Positions 17,497-25,744 are shown, counted from the stretch's first letter. The stretch is DNA of 37,205 nt from Kitasatospora sp. SUK 42 (GCF_015776785.2 NZ_LFMD02000003.1:1297115-1334319), one strand, 5' to 3'. Notes: generated by a model not told the origin, from the letters alone. Numbers and translations are program-made.

Positions 17497-18120
17497 GTGC
17501 GCATGATCCGCATCCGCAAGCGGAACCGCGACCGCAACAAACTCGCCCGTCGTGGCCCCGCACCCGCCCCGGGCACCACCCGCACCCGCCGCTGGGCCGA
17601 CGGCCTCAGCGACGTCTCCATCGCCGGCGATCCGCTCGCCTTCCCGCACCTCGCCCGCACCGACCTGCCGGACCACCCCACCACCGTCGCCGAGTACGCC
17701 CGGCTGGTCCGCGAGATCGCCGCCGACCGCGCCCGCTGGGAGCCGCTGGTCCGCTACGACGCGCTCACCCGCTGGTACGCCCGGCTGGAGACCGGCCCCG
17801 GCTACGAGGTCTGGCTGCTCAGCTGGCTGCCCGGCCAGGGCAGCGGCTTCCACGACCACGGCGACTCCTCCGGCGTGATGACCGTCGTCCACGGCGAGCT
17901 GGTCGAGCGCTCCCTCACCCACGCAGGGGAAGGCGCCCGCGCCCTGCGCCCCGGCGGGCAGCGGGTGTTCTCCCCCGGCTACCTGCACGAGGTGGTCAAC
18001 GGCTCGCTGGAGCCCGCCGTCTCCATCCACCTCTACACGCCGGGCCTGACCGCGATGAACCAGTACGGCGCCGCCGCCGTCCCCGAGCAGCACCCGCAGG
18101 ACCGCGCCGAGACGCACTGA
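17497..18120 (+). CDS. cysteine dioxygenase family (cupin) protein
   Basis: The 207-residue product belongs to the cysteine dioxygenase type I family, non-heme iron enzymes that oxidise cysteine to cysteine sulfinate. The three iron ligands are visible: His119 and His121 in GFHDHGDSSGVM, and His164 in PGYLHEVVNGS. The substrate carboxylate-binding arginine is plausibly in LTRWYARLE. The N-terminus is unusually basic (MRMIRIRKRNRDRNKLARRG), about 30 residues that are not part of the cupin fold. The GTG at 17497 is chosen because GAGGA lies 8 nt upstream; an ATG two codons later would be too far from it. It is divergent from whiB and co-directional with the F420 genes, 82 bp before fbiA. Confidence 0.88.
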   Translation: MRMIRIRKRNRDRNKLARRGPAPAPGTTRTRRWADGLSDVSIAGDPLAFPHLARTDLPDHPTTVAEYARLVREIAADRARWEPLVRYDALTRWYARLETGPGYEVWLLSWLPGQGSGFHDHGDSSGVMTVVHGELVERSLTHAGEGARALRPGGQRVFSPGYLHEVVNGSLEPAVSIHLYTPGLTAMNQYGAAAVPEQHPQDRAETH

Positions 18121-18202
18121 GCGTGTCGGACCCGCCACCCTCCGGCGGCCCGGTTCCCGCCAGCCGGACTGACGGGCCGTCGGGCGTGGCAGGATGAACC
18201 CC

Positions 18203-19162
18203 ATGCGCATCGTGGCACTGGCAGGCGGAATCGGCGGAGCGCGCTTCCTGCGCGGACTCCTCGCGGCGGTCGGACCGCAGGACGAGATCACCGTCATCGG
18301 CAACACCGGCGACGACATCCACCTCTACGGCCTGAAGGTCTGCCCCGACCTCGACACCGTGATGTACACCCTCGGCGGCGGCATCAACGAGGAGCAGGGC
18401 TGGGGCCGGACCGACGAGACCTGGTCGATCAAGGCCGAGATGAAGGAGTACGGCGTCGGCCCCGAGTGGTTCGGGCTCGGCGACCGGGACTTCGCCACCC
18501 ACCTCGTCCGCAGCCAGATGCTCACCGCCGGGTACAGCCTCAGCCAGGTCACCGAGGCGCTGTGCGTGCGCTGGAAGCCCGGCGTGCGGCTGCTGCCGAT
18601 GAGCGACGACCGGGTCGAGACCCACGTGCGGATCACCGACGAGCAGGGCACCCGGGCGATCCACTTCCAGGAGTACTGGGTCAAGCTGCACGCCGCCGTC
18701 GACGCCGAGGCGATCATCCCGGTCGGCGCGGACACCGCCAAGCCCGCGCCCGGCGTGCTCGAAGCCATCGCCGAGGCCGACGTCATCCTCTTCCCGCCGT
18801 CCAACCCGGTCGTCTCGATCGGCAGCATCCTCGCCGTCCCCGGCATCCGGGAGGCCGTCGCCGCCGCCCCGGCCCCGGTGGTCGGGCTCTCCCCGATCAT
18901 CGGCGGGGCGCCGGTGCGGGGCATGGCCGACAAGGTGCTCGCCGCCGTCGGCGTCGAGGCCACGGCGGACGCGGTCGCGCTCAACTACGGCTCGGCGCTC
19001 ATCGACGGCTGGCTGGTCGACACCGCCGACGAGGCCTCGGTGGCCGCCGTCGAGGCCGCCGGGATCGCCTGCCGGGCCGTCCCGCTGCTGATGACCGACG
19101 TCGAGGCCACCGCCGAGATGGCGCGGGCCGCGCTGGCCCTCGCGGAGCAGGTACGGAAGTGA
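18203..19162 (+). CDS. fbiA: 2-phospho-L-lactate/PEP transferase (CofD/FbiA), F420 biosynthesis
   Basis: The 319-residue enzyme joins a phospho-lactyl or, in actinobacteria, phosphoenolpyruvyl guanosine donor to the deazaflavin Fo, giving (dehydro)F420-0. The N-terminal nucleotide-binding loop reads ALAGGIGGARFLRGL, followed by VIGNTGDDIHLYGLKVCPDL, FGLGDRDFATH, RVETHVRI, and the late PSNPVVSIGSILAVPGI motif, all typical of the family. An ATG at 18194 is in frame, but the one at 18203 has AGGA 8 nt upstream and gives the usual family start MRIVALAGG. The stop overlaps the fbiB start by 4 nt, so the pair is translationally coupled. F420 serves oxidoreductases in secondary metabolism. Confidence 0.96.
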   Translation: MRIVALAGGIGGARFLRGLLAAVGPQDEITVIGNTGDDIHLYGLKVCPDLDTVMYTLGGGINEEQGWGRTDETWSIKAEMKEYGVGPEWFGLGDRDFATHLVRSQMLTAGYSLSQVTEALCVRWKPGVRLLPMSDDRVETHVRITDEQGTRAIHFQEYWVKLHAAVDAEAIIPVGADTAKPAPGVLEAIAEADVILFPPSNPVVSIGSILAVPGIREAVAAAPAPVVGLSPIIGGAPVRGMADKVLAAVGVEATADAVALNYGSALIDGWLVDTADEASVAAVEAAGIACRAVPLLMTDVEATAEMARAALALAEQVRK

Positions 19163-20457
19163 CGGCGGCGGTGGAGGTCCTGGGGATCGACGGCATCCCC
19201 GAGGTCGAGGCCGGCGCGGACCTCGCCGGGCTGATCGCCAAGGCCGGAACGTTCCAGGACGGCGACGTCGTGGTGGTCACCTCGAAGATCGTCAGCAAGG
19301 CCGAGGGCCGGCTGCTGCACGCGGCCGACCGCGAGGCCGCGATCGACGCCGAGACCGTCCGGGTGGTCGCCCGGCGCGGACCGGCCCGGATCGTCGAGAA
19401 CCGCAACGGCTTCGTCATGGCCGCCGCCGGGGTCGACGCCTCCAACACCGCCCCCGGCACCGTGCTGCTGCTGCCCGAGGACCCGGACGCCTCCGCCCGG
19501 GTGCTGCGCGCCGGACTCCAGCGGCTCACCGGCCGCCGCCTCGCCGTCGTCGTCACCGACACCTTCGGACGGCCCTGGCGCAACGGGCTCACCGACGTGG
19601 CGATCGGCGCCGCCGGGCTCCCCGCCCTGGAGGACCACCGGGGACGCGCCGACAGCCACGGCAACGAGCTGGTCCTGACCGTCACCGCGACCGCCGACGA
19701 GCTCGCCGCCGCCGCCGACCTGGTGAAGGGCAAGGCCACCGGCGTACCGGTGGCCGTCGTACGCGGGCTCGGACATCTGGTCACCGACGAGGACGGCGAG
19801 GGCACCCGGCCGCTGGTGCGGCCCGCCGTGGACGACATGTTCCGGCTCGGCACCTCCGAGGCGCTGCGCCAGGCCGTCACCCTGCGGCGCACCGTCCGCT
19901 CCTTCACCGACGAGCCCGTCGACCCGGCCGCCGTGCGCCGCGCCGTCGCCGCCGCCGTCACCGCGCCCGCCCCGCACCACACCACCCCGTGGCGGTTCGT
20001 CCTCCTGGAGTCCGCCGACACCCGCACCCGGCTGCTCGACGCGATGCTCGCCGCCTGGCAGCGCGACCTGCGCGAGCTCGACGGCTGGGACGACGCCCGG
20101 ATCGCCCGCCGCACCGCCCGCGGCGACGTCCTGCGCGCCGCCCCGTACCTGGTGGTGCCCTGCCTGGTCATGGACGGCGCGCACGACTACCCCGACCCGC
20201 GCCGGGCCGCGGCCGAGCGGGAGATGTTCACCGTCGCGGTCGGCGCCGCCGTGCAGAACCTGCTGGTCGCGCTCACCGGCGAGGGCTACGGCTCCGCCTG
20301 GGTCTCCTCCACCATGTTCTGCCGCGACACCGTCCGCACCGCCCTGGACCTCCCGGACGCCTGGGACCCGATGGGCGCCATCGCCGTCGGCCGCCCCGCC
20401 GAACCCCCGCGCGAACGCCCGGACCGCAGCGCCGACGCCTTCATCGAGCTGCGGTAG
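19159..20457 (+). CDS. fbiB: F420-0:gamma-glutamyl ligase with C-terminal nitroreductase domain
   Basis: The 432-residue bifunctional protein has the CofE ligase domain over residues 1-235 (VVTSKIVSKAEGRL, DTFGRPWRNGLTDVAIG, GHLVTDEDGEG) and an FMN nitroreductase-type domain over 240-432 (LRRTVRSFTDEPVD, TAPAPHHTTPWRFVLLE, SAWVSSTMFC). In Mycobacterium the first domain adds gamma-glutamates to F420-0 and the second reduces dehydro-F420 species. Both halves are complete. The GTG at 19159 overlaps the fbiA stop as GTGA, arguing for coupled translation. It ends 3 bp from the convergent toxin gene, so the two transcripts must overlap or terminate inside each other. Confidence 0.96.
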   Translation: MTAAVEVLGIDGIPEVEAGADLAGLIAKAGTFQDGDVVVVTSKIVSKAEGRLLHAADREAAIDAETVRVVARRGPARIVENRNGFVMAAAGVDASNTAPGTVLLLPEDPDASARVLRAGLQRLTGRRLAVVVTDTFGRPWRNGLTDVAIGAAGLPALEDHRGRADSHGNELVLTVTATADELAAAADLVKGKATGVPVAVVRGLGHLVTDEDGEGTRPLVRPAVDDMFRLGTSEALRQAVTLRRTVRSFTDEPVDPAAVRRAVAAAVTAPAPHHTTPWRFVLLESADTRTRLLDAMLAAWQRDLRELDGWDDARIARRTARGDVLRAAPYLVVPCLVMDGAHDYPDPRRAAAEREMFTVAVGAAVQNLLVALTGEGYGSAWVSSTMFCRDTVRTALDLPDAWDPMGAIAVGRPAEPPRERPDRSADAFIELR

Positions 20458-20460
20458 GGA

Positions 20461-20907
20461 TCAGCCGTCGAGGTCGTCCGGCAACAGTCGGAAGGCCTTG
20501 TGGTTGGTCAGCGGCCTGATGGCGCGGAAGTGGCGACGGTCGACGGTCAGCACCGCGTCGGTCCTGAACTCCGCGGCCAACGCGACGTTGATCGCGTCGG
20601 TCAGGCCGATGTTCAGGGCCGGGTACTGCCGCATCACCGCCCGCGCGGTGGCGAGGTGCGCACCCACCTCGGGCACCTCGAAGCGGCCGATCGCACACCG
20701 GTCGATGATGTCGTCCAGGATGCGCATCGCCATCACGGGTCCGAGTGCCGTGTGCGCGAGGTAGTCCAACTCGGCCAGCACCAGGGGCGAGATGACCAGG
20801 TGGCCGACCGTGTGCATGGCTTTGCGACAGGCGTCGTGATCGGGTTCCTCGCCGGCGTAGGCGGCCAGCAGAGCACCGGTGTCACCGACCACCGCGACGG
20901 CGGTCAC
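20461..20907 (-). CDS. vapC: PIN-domain toxin (VapC-like)
   Basis: The 148-residue protein has the PIN ribonuclease acidic set: Asp9 in VVGDTGALLA, Glu in LAELDYLA, Asp in LTDAINVALA and Asp in VLTVDRRHF. VapC toxins cut tRNA or rRNA and are held inactive by an antitoxin whose gene usually precedes them. Here the GTG start overlaps the antitoxin stop by 4 nt (GTGA), the normal arrangement. Length is in the usual range of 130-150. The stop lies 3 bp from the convergent fbiB stop. The target cannot be predicted from sequence. In this position I expected an envelope or DNA-repair gene, so the pair may have been inserted. Confidence 0.9.
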   Translation of the reverse strand: MTAVAVVGDTGALLAAYAGEEPDHDACRKAMHTVGHLVISPLVLAELDYLAHTALGPVMAMRILDDIIDRCAIGRFEVPEVGAHLATARAVMRQYPALNIGLTDAINVALAAEFRTDAVLTVDRRHFRAIRPLTNHKAFRLLPDDLDG

Positions 20908-21158
20908 CTGCCGAACCCTTCCATGTGCCGATCGAGGTCGGCCAGGATGCGCCCGCCACCACCCGGGATGACCGGCATGTCGTCGAGTTCGTCCCCCATC
21001 GGATCGGTCCGGAAGGGGTAGACGGGCTCGGCCAGGCTCGGCGGGAGGATGGTGGCCACGTGCCGGCCGTCCTTGGTGACGGTGACGGTCTCGCCCCGCT
21101 CGACGGCTCCTATCACCTTGGCCGTCTGCTGATTCAGCTCGCGCATCGTCGCTTCCAT
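20904..21158 (-). CDS. Phd/YefM-type antitoxin
   Basis: The 84-residue product has an N-terminal Phd/YefM DNA-binding and dimerisation domain (MRELNQQTAKVIGAVERGET, then VTKDGRHVATILPP) and an acidic, flexible C-terminus (DPMGDELDDMPVIPGGGG) suited to blocking the toxin. Two starts are possible: the ATG at 21158, or the ATG at 21146, which has GGAAG 5 nt upstream and gives the usual family start MRELNQQ. The second is attractive, but the first lies directly after the palindrome and may be read leaderless. It overlaps the toxin gene by 4 nt. The pair is expected to repress itself through the palindrome at 21170-21182. Confidence 0.9.
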   Translation of the reverse strand: MEATMRELNQQTAKVIGAVERGETVTVTKDGRHVATILPPSLAEPVYPFRTDPMGDELDDMPVIPGGGGRILADLDRHMEGFGR

Positions 21159-21169
21159 GAACTCAAGGT

Positions 21170-21182
21170 ACTACGGCGTAGT
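21170..21182. promoter_or_regulatory. palindrome at the toxin-antitoxin start (likely autoregulatory operator)
   Basis: ACTACG-G-CGTAGT is a perfect 6-bp inverted repeat with one central base, 11 bp before the first possible antitoxin ATG. Antitoxins of this type bind such sites over their own promoter. The right half also contains the 3' end of the glycosylase gene region beyond 21183. Confidence 0.6.
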
Positions 21183-22106
21183 TCATCGCGTCCGGTGGTC
21201 GTTGGGCGTGAGGCGGGGGCCGTAGCGGGGGGCGCGGGCGCCGGTGGCCGTCAGGAGGCGGCAGACGCGGTACCGGTGGGGGCGGTAGGGCTCCAGGAGC
21301 GCCAGCATCTGGGCGTCGTCGCTGCGGGGCCGGCCGGCCAGGGCCCAGCCGACCAGGTTGGGGAGGTGGAAGTCGCCGACCGAGACCGCGTCCGGGTCGC
21401 CGTTGCTGCGTTGCAGGGTCTCGGCGGCCGTCCAGACGCCGATGCCCGGGACGGCGGTCAGCCGGGCGAAGGCCTGCTCGTGACCCATCGCCGAGGCCTC
21501 CTCCAGGCGGGGCGCCAGCCGCACCGCGCGCATCACCGTCGCCGAGCGCTTGGGGTCGACGCCCGCCCGGTGCCACTCCCAGCTCGGGACCATCGCCCAC
21601 TCGCGGGCCGACGGCGCCACCCGCATGCCCTCGGCCGGGCCGGGTGCCGGGGTGCCGAAGTCCCGCAGCAGGGTCCGCCAGGCGCGGTACGCCTCGTCGG
21701 TGGTGACCTTCTGCTCCAGGATCGCCGGGACGAGGGACTCCAGGACCAGCCCGGTGCGGGCCAGCCGCACCCCGGCGGTGCGGCGCTGGGCGTCCCGCAG
21801 CGGGCCGGGCGGCAGCACCAGCGCCTCCGGGTGGTCCTCCGCGCCGAGCAGTGCGGGCAGCCGGTCGAGCAGCCACTGCGCGCCCGGGCCCCAGGCCGCG
21901 GCCTCGACCTCGCCCGTGCCAGGGTGCGGCAGCACCCGCAGGGTGCCGACGCCGGCCGGGGTGCGGGAGGCACGCCAGACGGCGCCGTCGCCGGTGGTGC
22001 GGTACGCCGGGTCGGCGGGGCCGCGGCGCAGGGGCAGCAGCGTCCGGGCCAGGTCGAGCGCGAAGCCCGGCCGCCAGCGCCGTACCGCCTCGCCGCCGCC
22101 CGTCAC
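21183..22106 (-). CDS. AlkA-like DNA-3-methyladenine glycosylase (HhH-GPD)
   Basis: The 307-residue protein belongs to the helix-hairpin-helix base-excision glycosylases, most like AlkA, which remove alkylated purines. The hairpin LTAVPGIGVWTAAETLQR is at 216-233 and the catalytic aspartate is probably Asp245 in VSVGDFHLPN. Upstream lie VLESLVPAILEQKVTTDEA (121-139), the usual helix before the hairpin, and an AlkA-type N-terminal domain (LRVLPHPGTGEVEAAAWGP). The last 20 residues are basic. The start is a GTG at 22106. It converges on nothing: its stop abuts the toxin-antitoxin operator at 21170-21182. The amidase gene lies 105 bp upstream on the same strand. Confidence 0.88.
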   Translation of the reverse strand: MTGGGEAVRRWRPGFALDLARTLLPLRRGPADPAYRTTGDGAVWRASRTPAGVGTLRVLPHPGTGEVEAAAWGPGAQWLLDRLPALLGAEDHPEALVLPPGPLRDAQRRTAGVRLARTGLVLESLVPAILEQKVTTDEAYRAWRTLLRDFGTPAPGPAEGMRVAPSAREWAMVPSWEWHRAGVDPKRSATVMRAVRLAPRLEEASAMGHEQAFARLTAVPGIGVWTAAETLQRSNGDPDAVSVGDFHLPNLVGWALAGRPRSDDAQMLALLEPYRPHRYRVCRLLTATGARAPRYGPRLTPNDHRTR

Positions 22107-22211
22107 TGCTGTCGCCTCCTGTGGTGCCTGGGGATATGAACGATACGCGCAGGCGGGGGCGGGGCTCCGGCTGGTCGGCTGACTCCCTTGCAGGAGACGG
22201 GAGTTGGGACG

Positions 22212-23522
22212 TCAGCGCGGCTGCCGGCGGGCCGCCGCCGTCCGCAGGTCGGGGAGCCTGGCGTAGAGGGCGGCGCCGGGGCATTCGGTCCTGAAGGCGT
22301 CGCGGTGGCCGGAGACGGCGTCGAAGTCGACGACGGTGCCCTTGGGGTAGCGGCTGGCGTCGGAGCCGGAGGTGAGCCGGGTACGGCCGTCGGCGGGCCG
22401 GCCGGTGAGGCCGAGCTTCCACGCGGCGAGGGCCGCGAGGGCGTCCAGCATCGCCTGGGGAGGGGCGTCCTTGACGTAGGTGCCGATGGCGGCGACACCG
22501 GAGGAGTCGGTGTTGAACCCGAGGGTGTGGGCGCCGTGGACGGGCTGGCCGACGCCGCCCGCGCGGCCCTCGTAGATCGTGCCGCAGCGGTCGACCAGGA
22601 AGTTGTAGCCGATGTCCCGCCAGCCGTTGGTCTGGACGTGGTACTGGTAGATCGCCCGGACCACCCTGGGGGCGTCCGAGCAGGCGTAGCCGGTGGCGGT
22701 CGCGGTGTGGTGGACGAAGACCTCGCGGACGGGGCCGGTGTACTCGAAGGTCTTCTCCCGCAGCGACTCGTCGGCGCCCCAGCCGGCCCGGGTGACGATG
22801 GCCGGCCGCGGCGCCTGGTGCACGACCACCGGAGCGGGATCCACGGGGCCGGGGCCCGTGGTGCCGGGGCCGGTGGGCGCGGGGCCCGTCGGGGCGGGGC
22901 CGGTGGGCACGGGACCCGTGGGGGCGGGGCCGGTGGGCGCGGGACCCGTCGGGGTGGGACCCGTCGGGGCGGGATCGGCGGGCAGGGTGCGGACGGAGGG
23001 CCCGGCGGCCGCTCCCCCGCCGGGGTCGACCAGTTCGAGCCGCAGCCCGGGCGGCGCTCCGGACGGGCCCGGCCGGAGCTCGACCGCGACGCCGTCGCTG
23101 CGCCCGGTCCACAGCGGGGCGGTGGCGCCGTGCGGGGCGCGGTCGGGGCCGTCCTCGGCGTCGGTCTCCAGCGTGTGCCACTCGCTCCAGCGGCCGGTGG
23201 CCGCGTCCCGGGTGCGGACCCGGACCACGGCGCCGTCCATCGCCGCCGCCGGCCCGTCCCAGTCGACCCCGAGGAGTTCGAACGGCCGGGTGGTGCGCGG
23301 CGCGAGGCCGTTCCCGGCGGTCAGCGGTAACGAGGTGGTCGAGCCGTCGCCCGCCGCGGTCCGACGCCGGGCACCGGGCGGGTCAGCGGTCGCGGTGGAG
23401 GCGGTCGCGGTGGAGGCGGTCGCGGTGGAGGTGACGGAGGCGAAGGTGACGGAGGCGAGGGGCTGGAGGAGCAGGGCGGCGGTACAGCCGGCGAGCAGCA
23501 CGGCCGGGAGTGAGAGGCGCAT
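22212..23522 (-). CDS. secreted PGRP-type N-acetylmuramoyl-L-alanine amidase
   Basis: The 436-residue protein has an N-terminal signal sequence (MRLSLPAVLLAGCTAALLLQ). A substituted linker follows, then a region with GVDWDGPAAAMDG, RWSEWHTLE, LWTGRSDGVAVE that often precedes actinobacterial PGRP amidases. A repetitive Pro-Thr-Gly-Pro linker (about residues 180-227) leads to a C-terminal peptidoglycan-recognition domain. Zn ligands are visible in FVHHTATAT, the His of GAHTLGFNTD, and GHRDAFRTECPG. Such enzymes cleave the MurNAc-L-Ala bond in the wall. The start at 23522 is chosen because the signal peptide begins there; no clear ribosome binding site precedes it. It is divergent from the TIGR03089 gene. 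Confidence 0.9.
   Translation of the reverse strand: MRLSLPAVLLAGCTAALLLQPLASVTFASVTSTATASTATASTATADPPGARRRTAAGDGSTTSLPLTAGNGLAPRTTRPFELLGVDWDGPAAAMDGAVVRVRTRDAATGRWSEWHTLETDAEDGPDRAPHGATAPLWTGRSDGVAVELRPGPSGAPPGLRLELVDPGGGAAAGPSVRTLPADPAPTGPTPTGPAPTGPAPTGPVPTGPAPTGPAPTGPGTTGPGPVDPAPVVVHQAPRPAIVTRAGWGADESLREKTFEYTGPVREVFVHHTATATGYACSDAPRVVRAIYQYHVQTNGWRDIGYNFLVDRCGTIYEGRAGGVGQPVHGAHTLGFNTDSSGVAAIGTYVKDAPPQAMLDALAALAAWKLGLTGRPADGRTRLTSGSDASRYPKGTVVDFDAVSGHRDAFRTECPGAALYARLPDLRTAAARRQPR
22845..22981 (-). repeat. tandem Thr-Gly-Pro coding repeat in the amidase linker
   Basis: About eight degenerate copies of a 15-bp unit, read on the plus strand as GGGGCCGGTGGGCGC and close variants, encode the PAPTGPxPTGP linker between the N-terminal region and the amidase domain. 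Such slippage-prone tracts commonly vary in copy number between strains. Confidence 0.85.
23386..23430 (-). repeat. three perfect 15-bp tandem repeats in the amidase 5' end
   Basis: GCGGTCGCGGTGGAG is present three times without a mismatch, encoding repeated Ser-Thr-Ala-Thr-Ala just after the signal peptide. Two copies of GTGACGGAGGCGA follow directly (23431-23459), encoding the neighbouring Thr/Ser/Val repeats. Confidence 0.9.
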
Positions 23523-23626
23523 ACAGGGGATCGTCGCCGCAAACCGGACGGCCCGCCACGCCGCCCAGCGCCCGGTCGGCCGCCCCTCCCGGCCCGCCAC
23601 TCGAAGGCCGTAGGCTGGGGCTCACC

Positions 23627-24418
23627 ATGACTGCGCCTTTCGCTGCCGATGCCCGCACCCCCGTCGAGCTGCTGCACGCATACCTGCGCGGCGGCACCCC
23701 TTCGGTCGATCCCGCGGCCCCGCTGGTCACCTTCTACGACGACGCCACCGGCGAACGGGTGGAGCTGTCCGCCCGGACCTTCGACAACTGGGTCGCCAAG
23801 ACCGCCAACCTCCTCCAGGACGAGCTGAACGCCGGCCCGGACGACCGCGCCGCACTGCTGCTGCCCGCCCACTGGCAGAGCGCCGTCTGGCTGCTGGCCT
23901 GCTGGTCGGTCGGGGTGACGGCGGTGCCGAGCGGCGACCCGGCCGCCGCCGACCTCGTGGTGAGCGGCCCGGACGGCCTGGAGGCCGCCCAGGCCTGCGA
24001 GGGCGAGCGCGTCGCGCTCGCGCTGCGCCCGCTCGGCGGCCGCTTCCCCCAGCGCCCGGACGGCTTCCTCGACTACGCCGCCGAGGTGCCCGGCCAGGGC
24101 GACCGCTTCGCGCCGTACTCCCCCGTCGCCCCGGACGGGCAGGCGCTGGAGACCTCGGTGGACGGGCTGCCGCTGAAGCTGAGCGGCGAGCAGACCGTCG
24201 CGCTGGCCCGGGAGGGCGCCGTCCGCCTCGGCCTCAAGCCCGGCGACCGCGTGCTCTCCACCCTCTCGTTCGACGACTGGGCGGGCCTGGAGGCCGGCCT
24301 GCTGGCCCCGCTGGCGGCCGGCGCCTCCGTGGTGCTGTGCCGCAACTCGCAGAGCCTGGACGCGGACCAGTGGGAGAAGCGGACCGAATCCGAACGGGTG
24401 ACGCTGCGTCTCGGCTGA
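23627..24418 (+). CDS. TIGR03089 family protein
   Basis: The 263-residue protein belongs to the actinobacterial TIGR03089 family. It resembles the N-terminal part of AMP-binding (acyl-adenylate) enzymes, for example in LVTFYDDATGERVELSARTF and ALLLPAHWQSAVWLLACWSVGVTAVPSG, but lacks the later ATP-binding motifs, so it is not expected to be an active ligase. It is nevertheless a standard conserved family, not a fragment. It has no signal or membrane helix. The ATG at 23627 is chosen at the start of the conserved MTAPFAADARTPVELL. It is divergent from the amidase and 36 bp upstream of the first LCP gene, probably in one operon; this adjacency is also seen in Mycobacterium. Confidence 0.88.
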   Translation: MTAPFAADARTPVELLHAYLRGGTPSVDPAAPLVTFYDDATGERVELSARTFDNWVAKTANLLQDELNAGPDDRAALLLPAHWQSAVWLLACWSVGVTAVPSGDPAAADLVVSGPDGLEAAQACEGERVALALRPLGGRFPQRPDGFLDYAAEVPGQGDRFAPYSPVAPDGQALETSVDGLPLKLSGEQTVALAREGAVRLGLKPGDRVLSTLSFDDWAGLEAGLLAPLAAGASVVLCRNSQSLDADQWEKRTESERVTLRLG

Positions 24419-24454
24419 CCCCCGGCGAAGGCCCGGCGGGTAGGGATCCCTGCC

Positions 24455-25744
24455 ATGGCCGAGGACGACACCGAGCACCCCCCGACCGGCGAGACCCCCC
24501 GGACGGACACCTCCCGGGCGGGCACTCCCCCGGCGGACGACGCTCCCCCGGGCGGCCCCGTACGCCCGCACCGGCGCCGGCGGTGGTTGATGATCACCGC
24601 CGGCGTCGTCGCGTTCCTCCTGGCCGCCGGCGGGGTGCTGACCTGGGTCGCCTACCGCAAGCTGGACCGCAACATCCGCACCGACTCGACCACCGACCGG
24701 CTGCTGGCCCGGTTGGAGGCCGAGCGCCCGAGCCGCACGGCGGGCGCCGGCGGCGCCGAGAACATCCTGCTGATCGGCAGCGACGACCGCTCCGGCCCGA
24801 ACTCCGCCTACGGCGGGGAGCCGGGCACCCAGCGCTCGGACACCACGATCCTGCTGCACCTGACCGCCGACCGTAAGCACGCGACGGCGGTCTCCGTCCC
24901 GCGCGACGTCATGGTCACCGTCCCCGCCTGCGAGCGGCCGGACGGCACCCGCAGCAGGCCGGCCCTGGTGCAGTTCAACTGGGCCTTCGAGCTGGGCGGT
25001 CCGGCCTGTTCGATCCTCACCGTCGAGAAGCTGAGCGGCATCCGGATCGACCACTACGTGATCCTCGACTTCAACGGCTTCAAGACCATGGTCGACGCGA
25101 TCGGCGGGGTCGAGGTGTGCGTGGCGCAGCCGATCCACGACAGGGACGCCAGGCTCGACCTGCCGGCCGGCCGCCAGGTGCTGCACGGCGAGCAGGCGCT
25201 CGGCTACGTCCGGGCCCGGGAGAGCCTGGGCGACGGCAGCGACACCCAGCGGATGGGCCGTCAGCAGCAGTTCCTGGCCTCGCTGCTCCGCAAGGTGCAG
25301 TCGCAGGGGGTGCTGCTGAACCCGGCCAGGCTGTGGCCGGTGCTGAACGCGGCCACCTCCTCGGTGAAGGCGGACGGCGGGCTGTCCTCGCTCGGCGCGC
25401 TGTACGACCTCACCCAGGACCTGCGCGGCATCCCCTCCCCGAACGTGGTGTTCCTGACGGCGCCGCGCCGCCCGTACCGCTACGACTCGGACCGGGACGA
25501 GTTCGTGCAGCCGCAGACCACCCAGCTGTTCACCGCGCTGCGGGACGACCGGCCGGTCACCGTCCGGCCGCCCGACTCCGAGCCCTCGTCCCCCGCCGGG
25601 GCGTCCGCGAGCCCGGCGGCGGTGGTCACACCCCGGCCGGGCCGGGCGCCGGCGTCGCCCTCGGCGAGCGCCTCGCCCACCGTCGAGGCCTCGCCCACCT
25701 TCGAGGGGAGCGCGGCCGACAGGGACTCCTGCACCGCGCATTGA
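24455..25744 (+). CDS. LytR-CpsA-Psr (LCP) family glycopolymer ligase 1
   Basis: The 429-residue protein has a disordered N-terminus (1-44), a membrane anchor (about 45-68, WLMITAGVVAFLLAAGGVLT) and an extracytoplasmic LCP domain over about 105-300. Family motifs are present: ILLIGSDDRSG, SDTTILLHL, the Arg-containing SVPRDVMVTVP, FNWAFELGGPACSILTVE, IDHYVILDFNGFKTMVDAIG and ALGYVRAR. The C-terminal 80 residues are Pro/Ser/Ala-rich without a LytR_C domain. LCP enzymes transfer wall glycopolymers from a lipid carrier to peptidoglycan. It follows TIGR03089 by 36 bp and is followed by a second LCP gene after 164 bp with its own sigma-E-like promoter, so the two are at least partly independent. 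Confidence 0.93.
   Translation: MAEDDTEHPPTGETPRTDTSRAGTPPADDAPPGGPVRPHRRRRWLMITAGVVAFLLAAGGVLTWVAYRKLDRNIRTDSTTDRLLARLEAERPSRTAGAGGAENILLIGSDDRSGPNSAYGGEPGTQRSDTTILLHLTADRKHATAVSVPRDVMVTVPACERPDGTRSRPALVQFNWAFELGGPACSILTVEKLSGIRIDHYVILDFNGFKTMVDAIGGVEVCVAQPIHDRDARLDLPAGRQVLHGEQALGYVRARESLGDGSDTQRMGRQQQFLASLLRKVQSQGVLLNPARLWPVLNAATSSVKADGGLSSLGALYDLTQDLRGIPSPNVVFLTAPRRPYRYDSDRDEFVQPQTTQLFTALRDDRPVTVRPPDSEPSSPAGASASPAAVVTPRPGRAPASPSASASPTVEASPTFEGSAADRDSCTAH

Noticed and set aside
17287..18318. Large minus-strand frame over cysteine dioxygenase.
   Set aside because: Antisense to a gene with intact iron ligands; composition is that of a shadow frame.
22107..22211. ACTCCC/GGGAGT hairpin between the amidase stop and the glycosylase start.
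   Set aside because: The stem is short with bulges; too weak to call a terminator.
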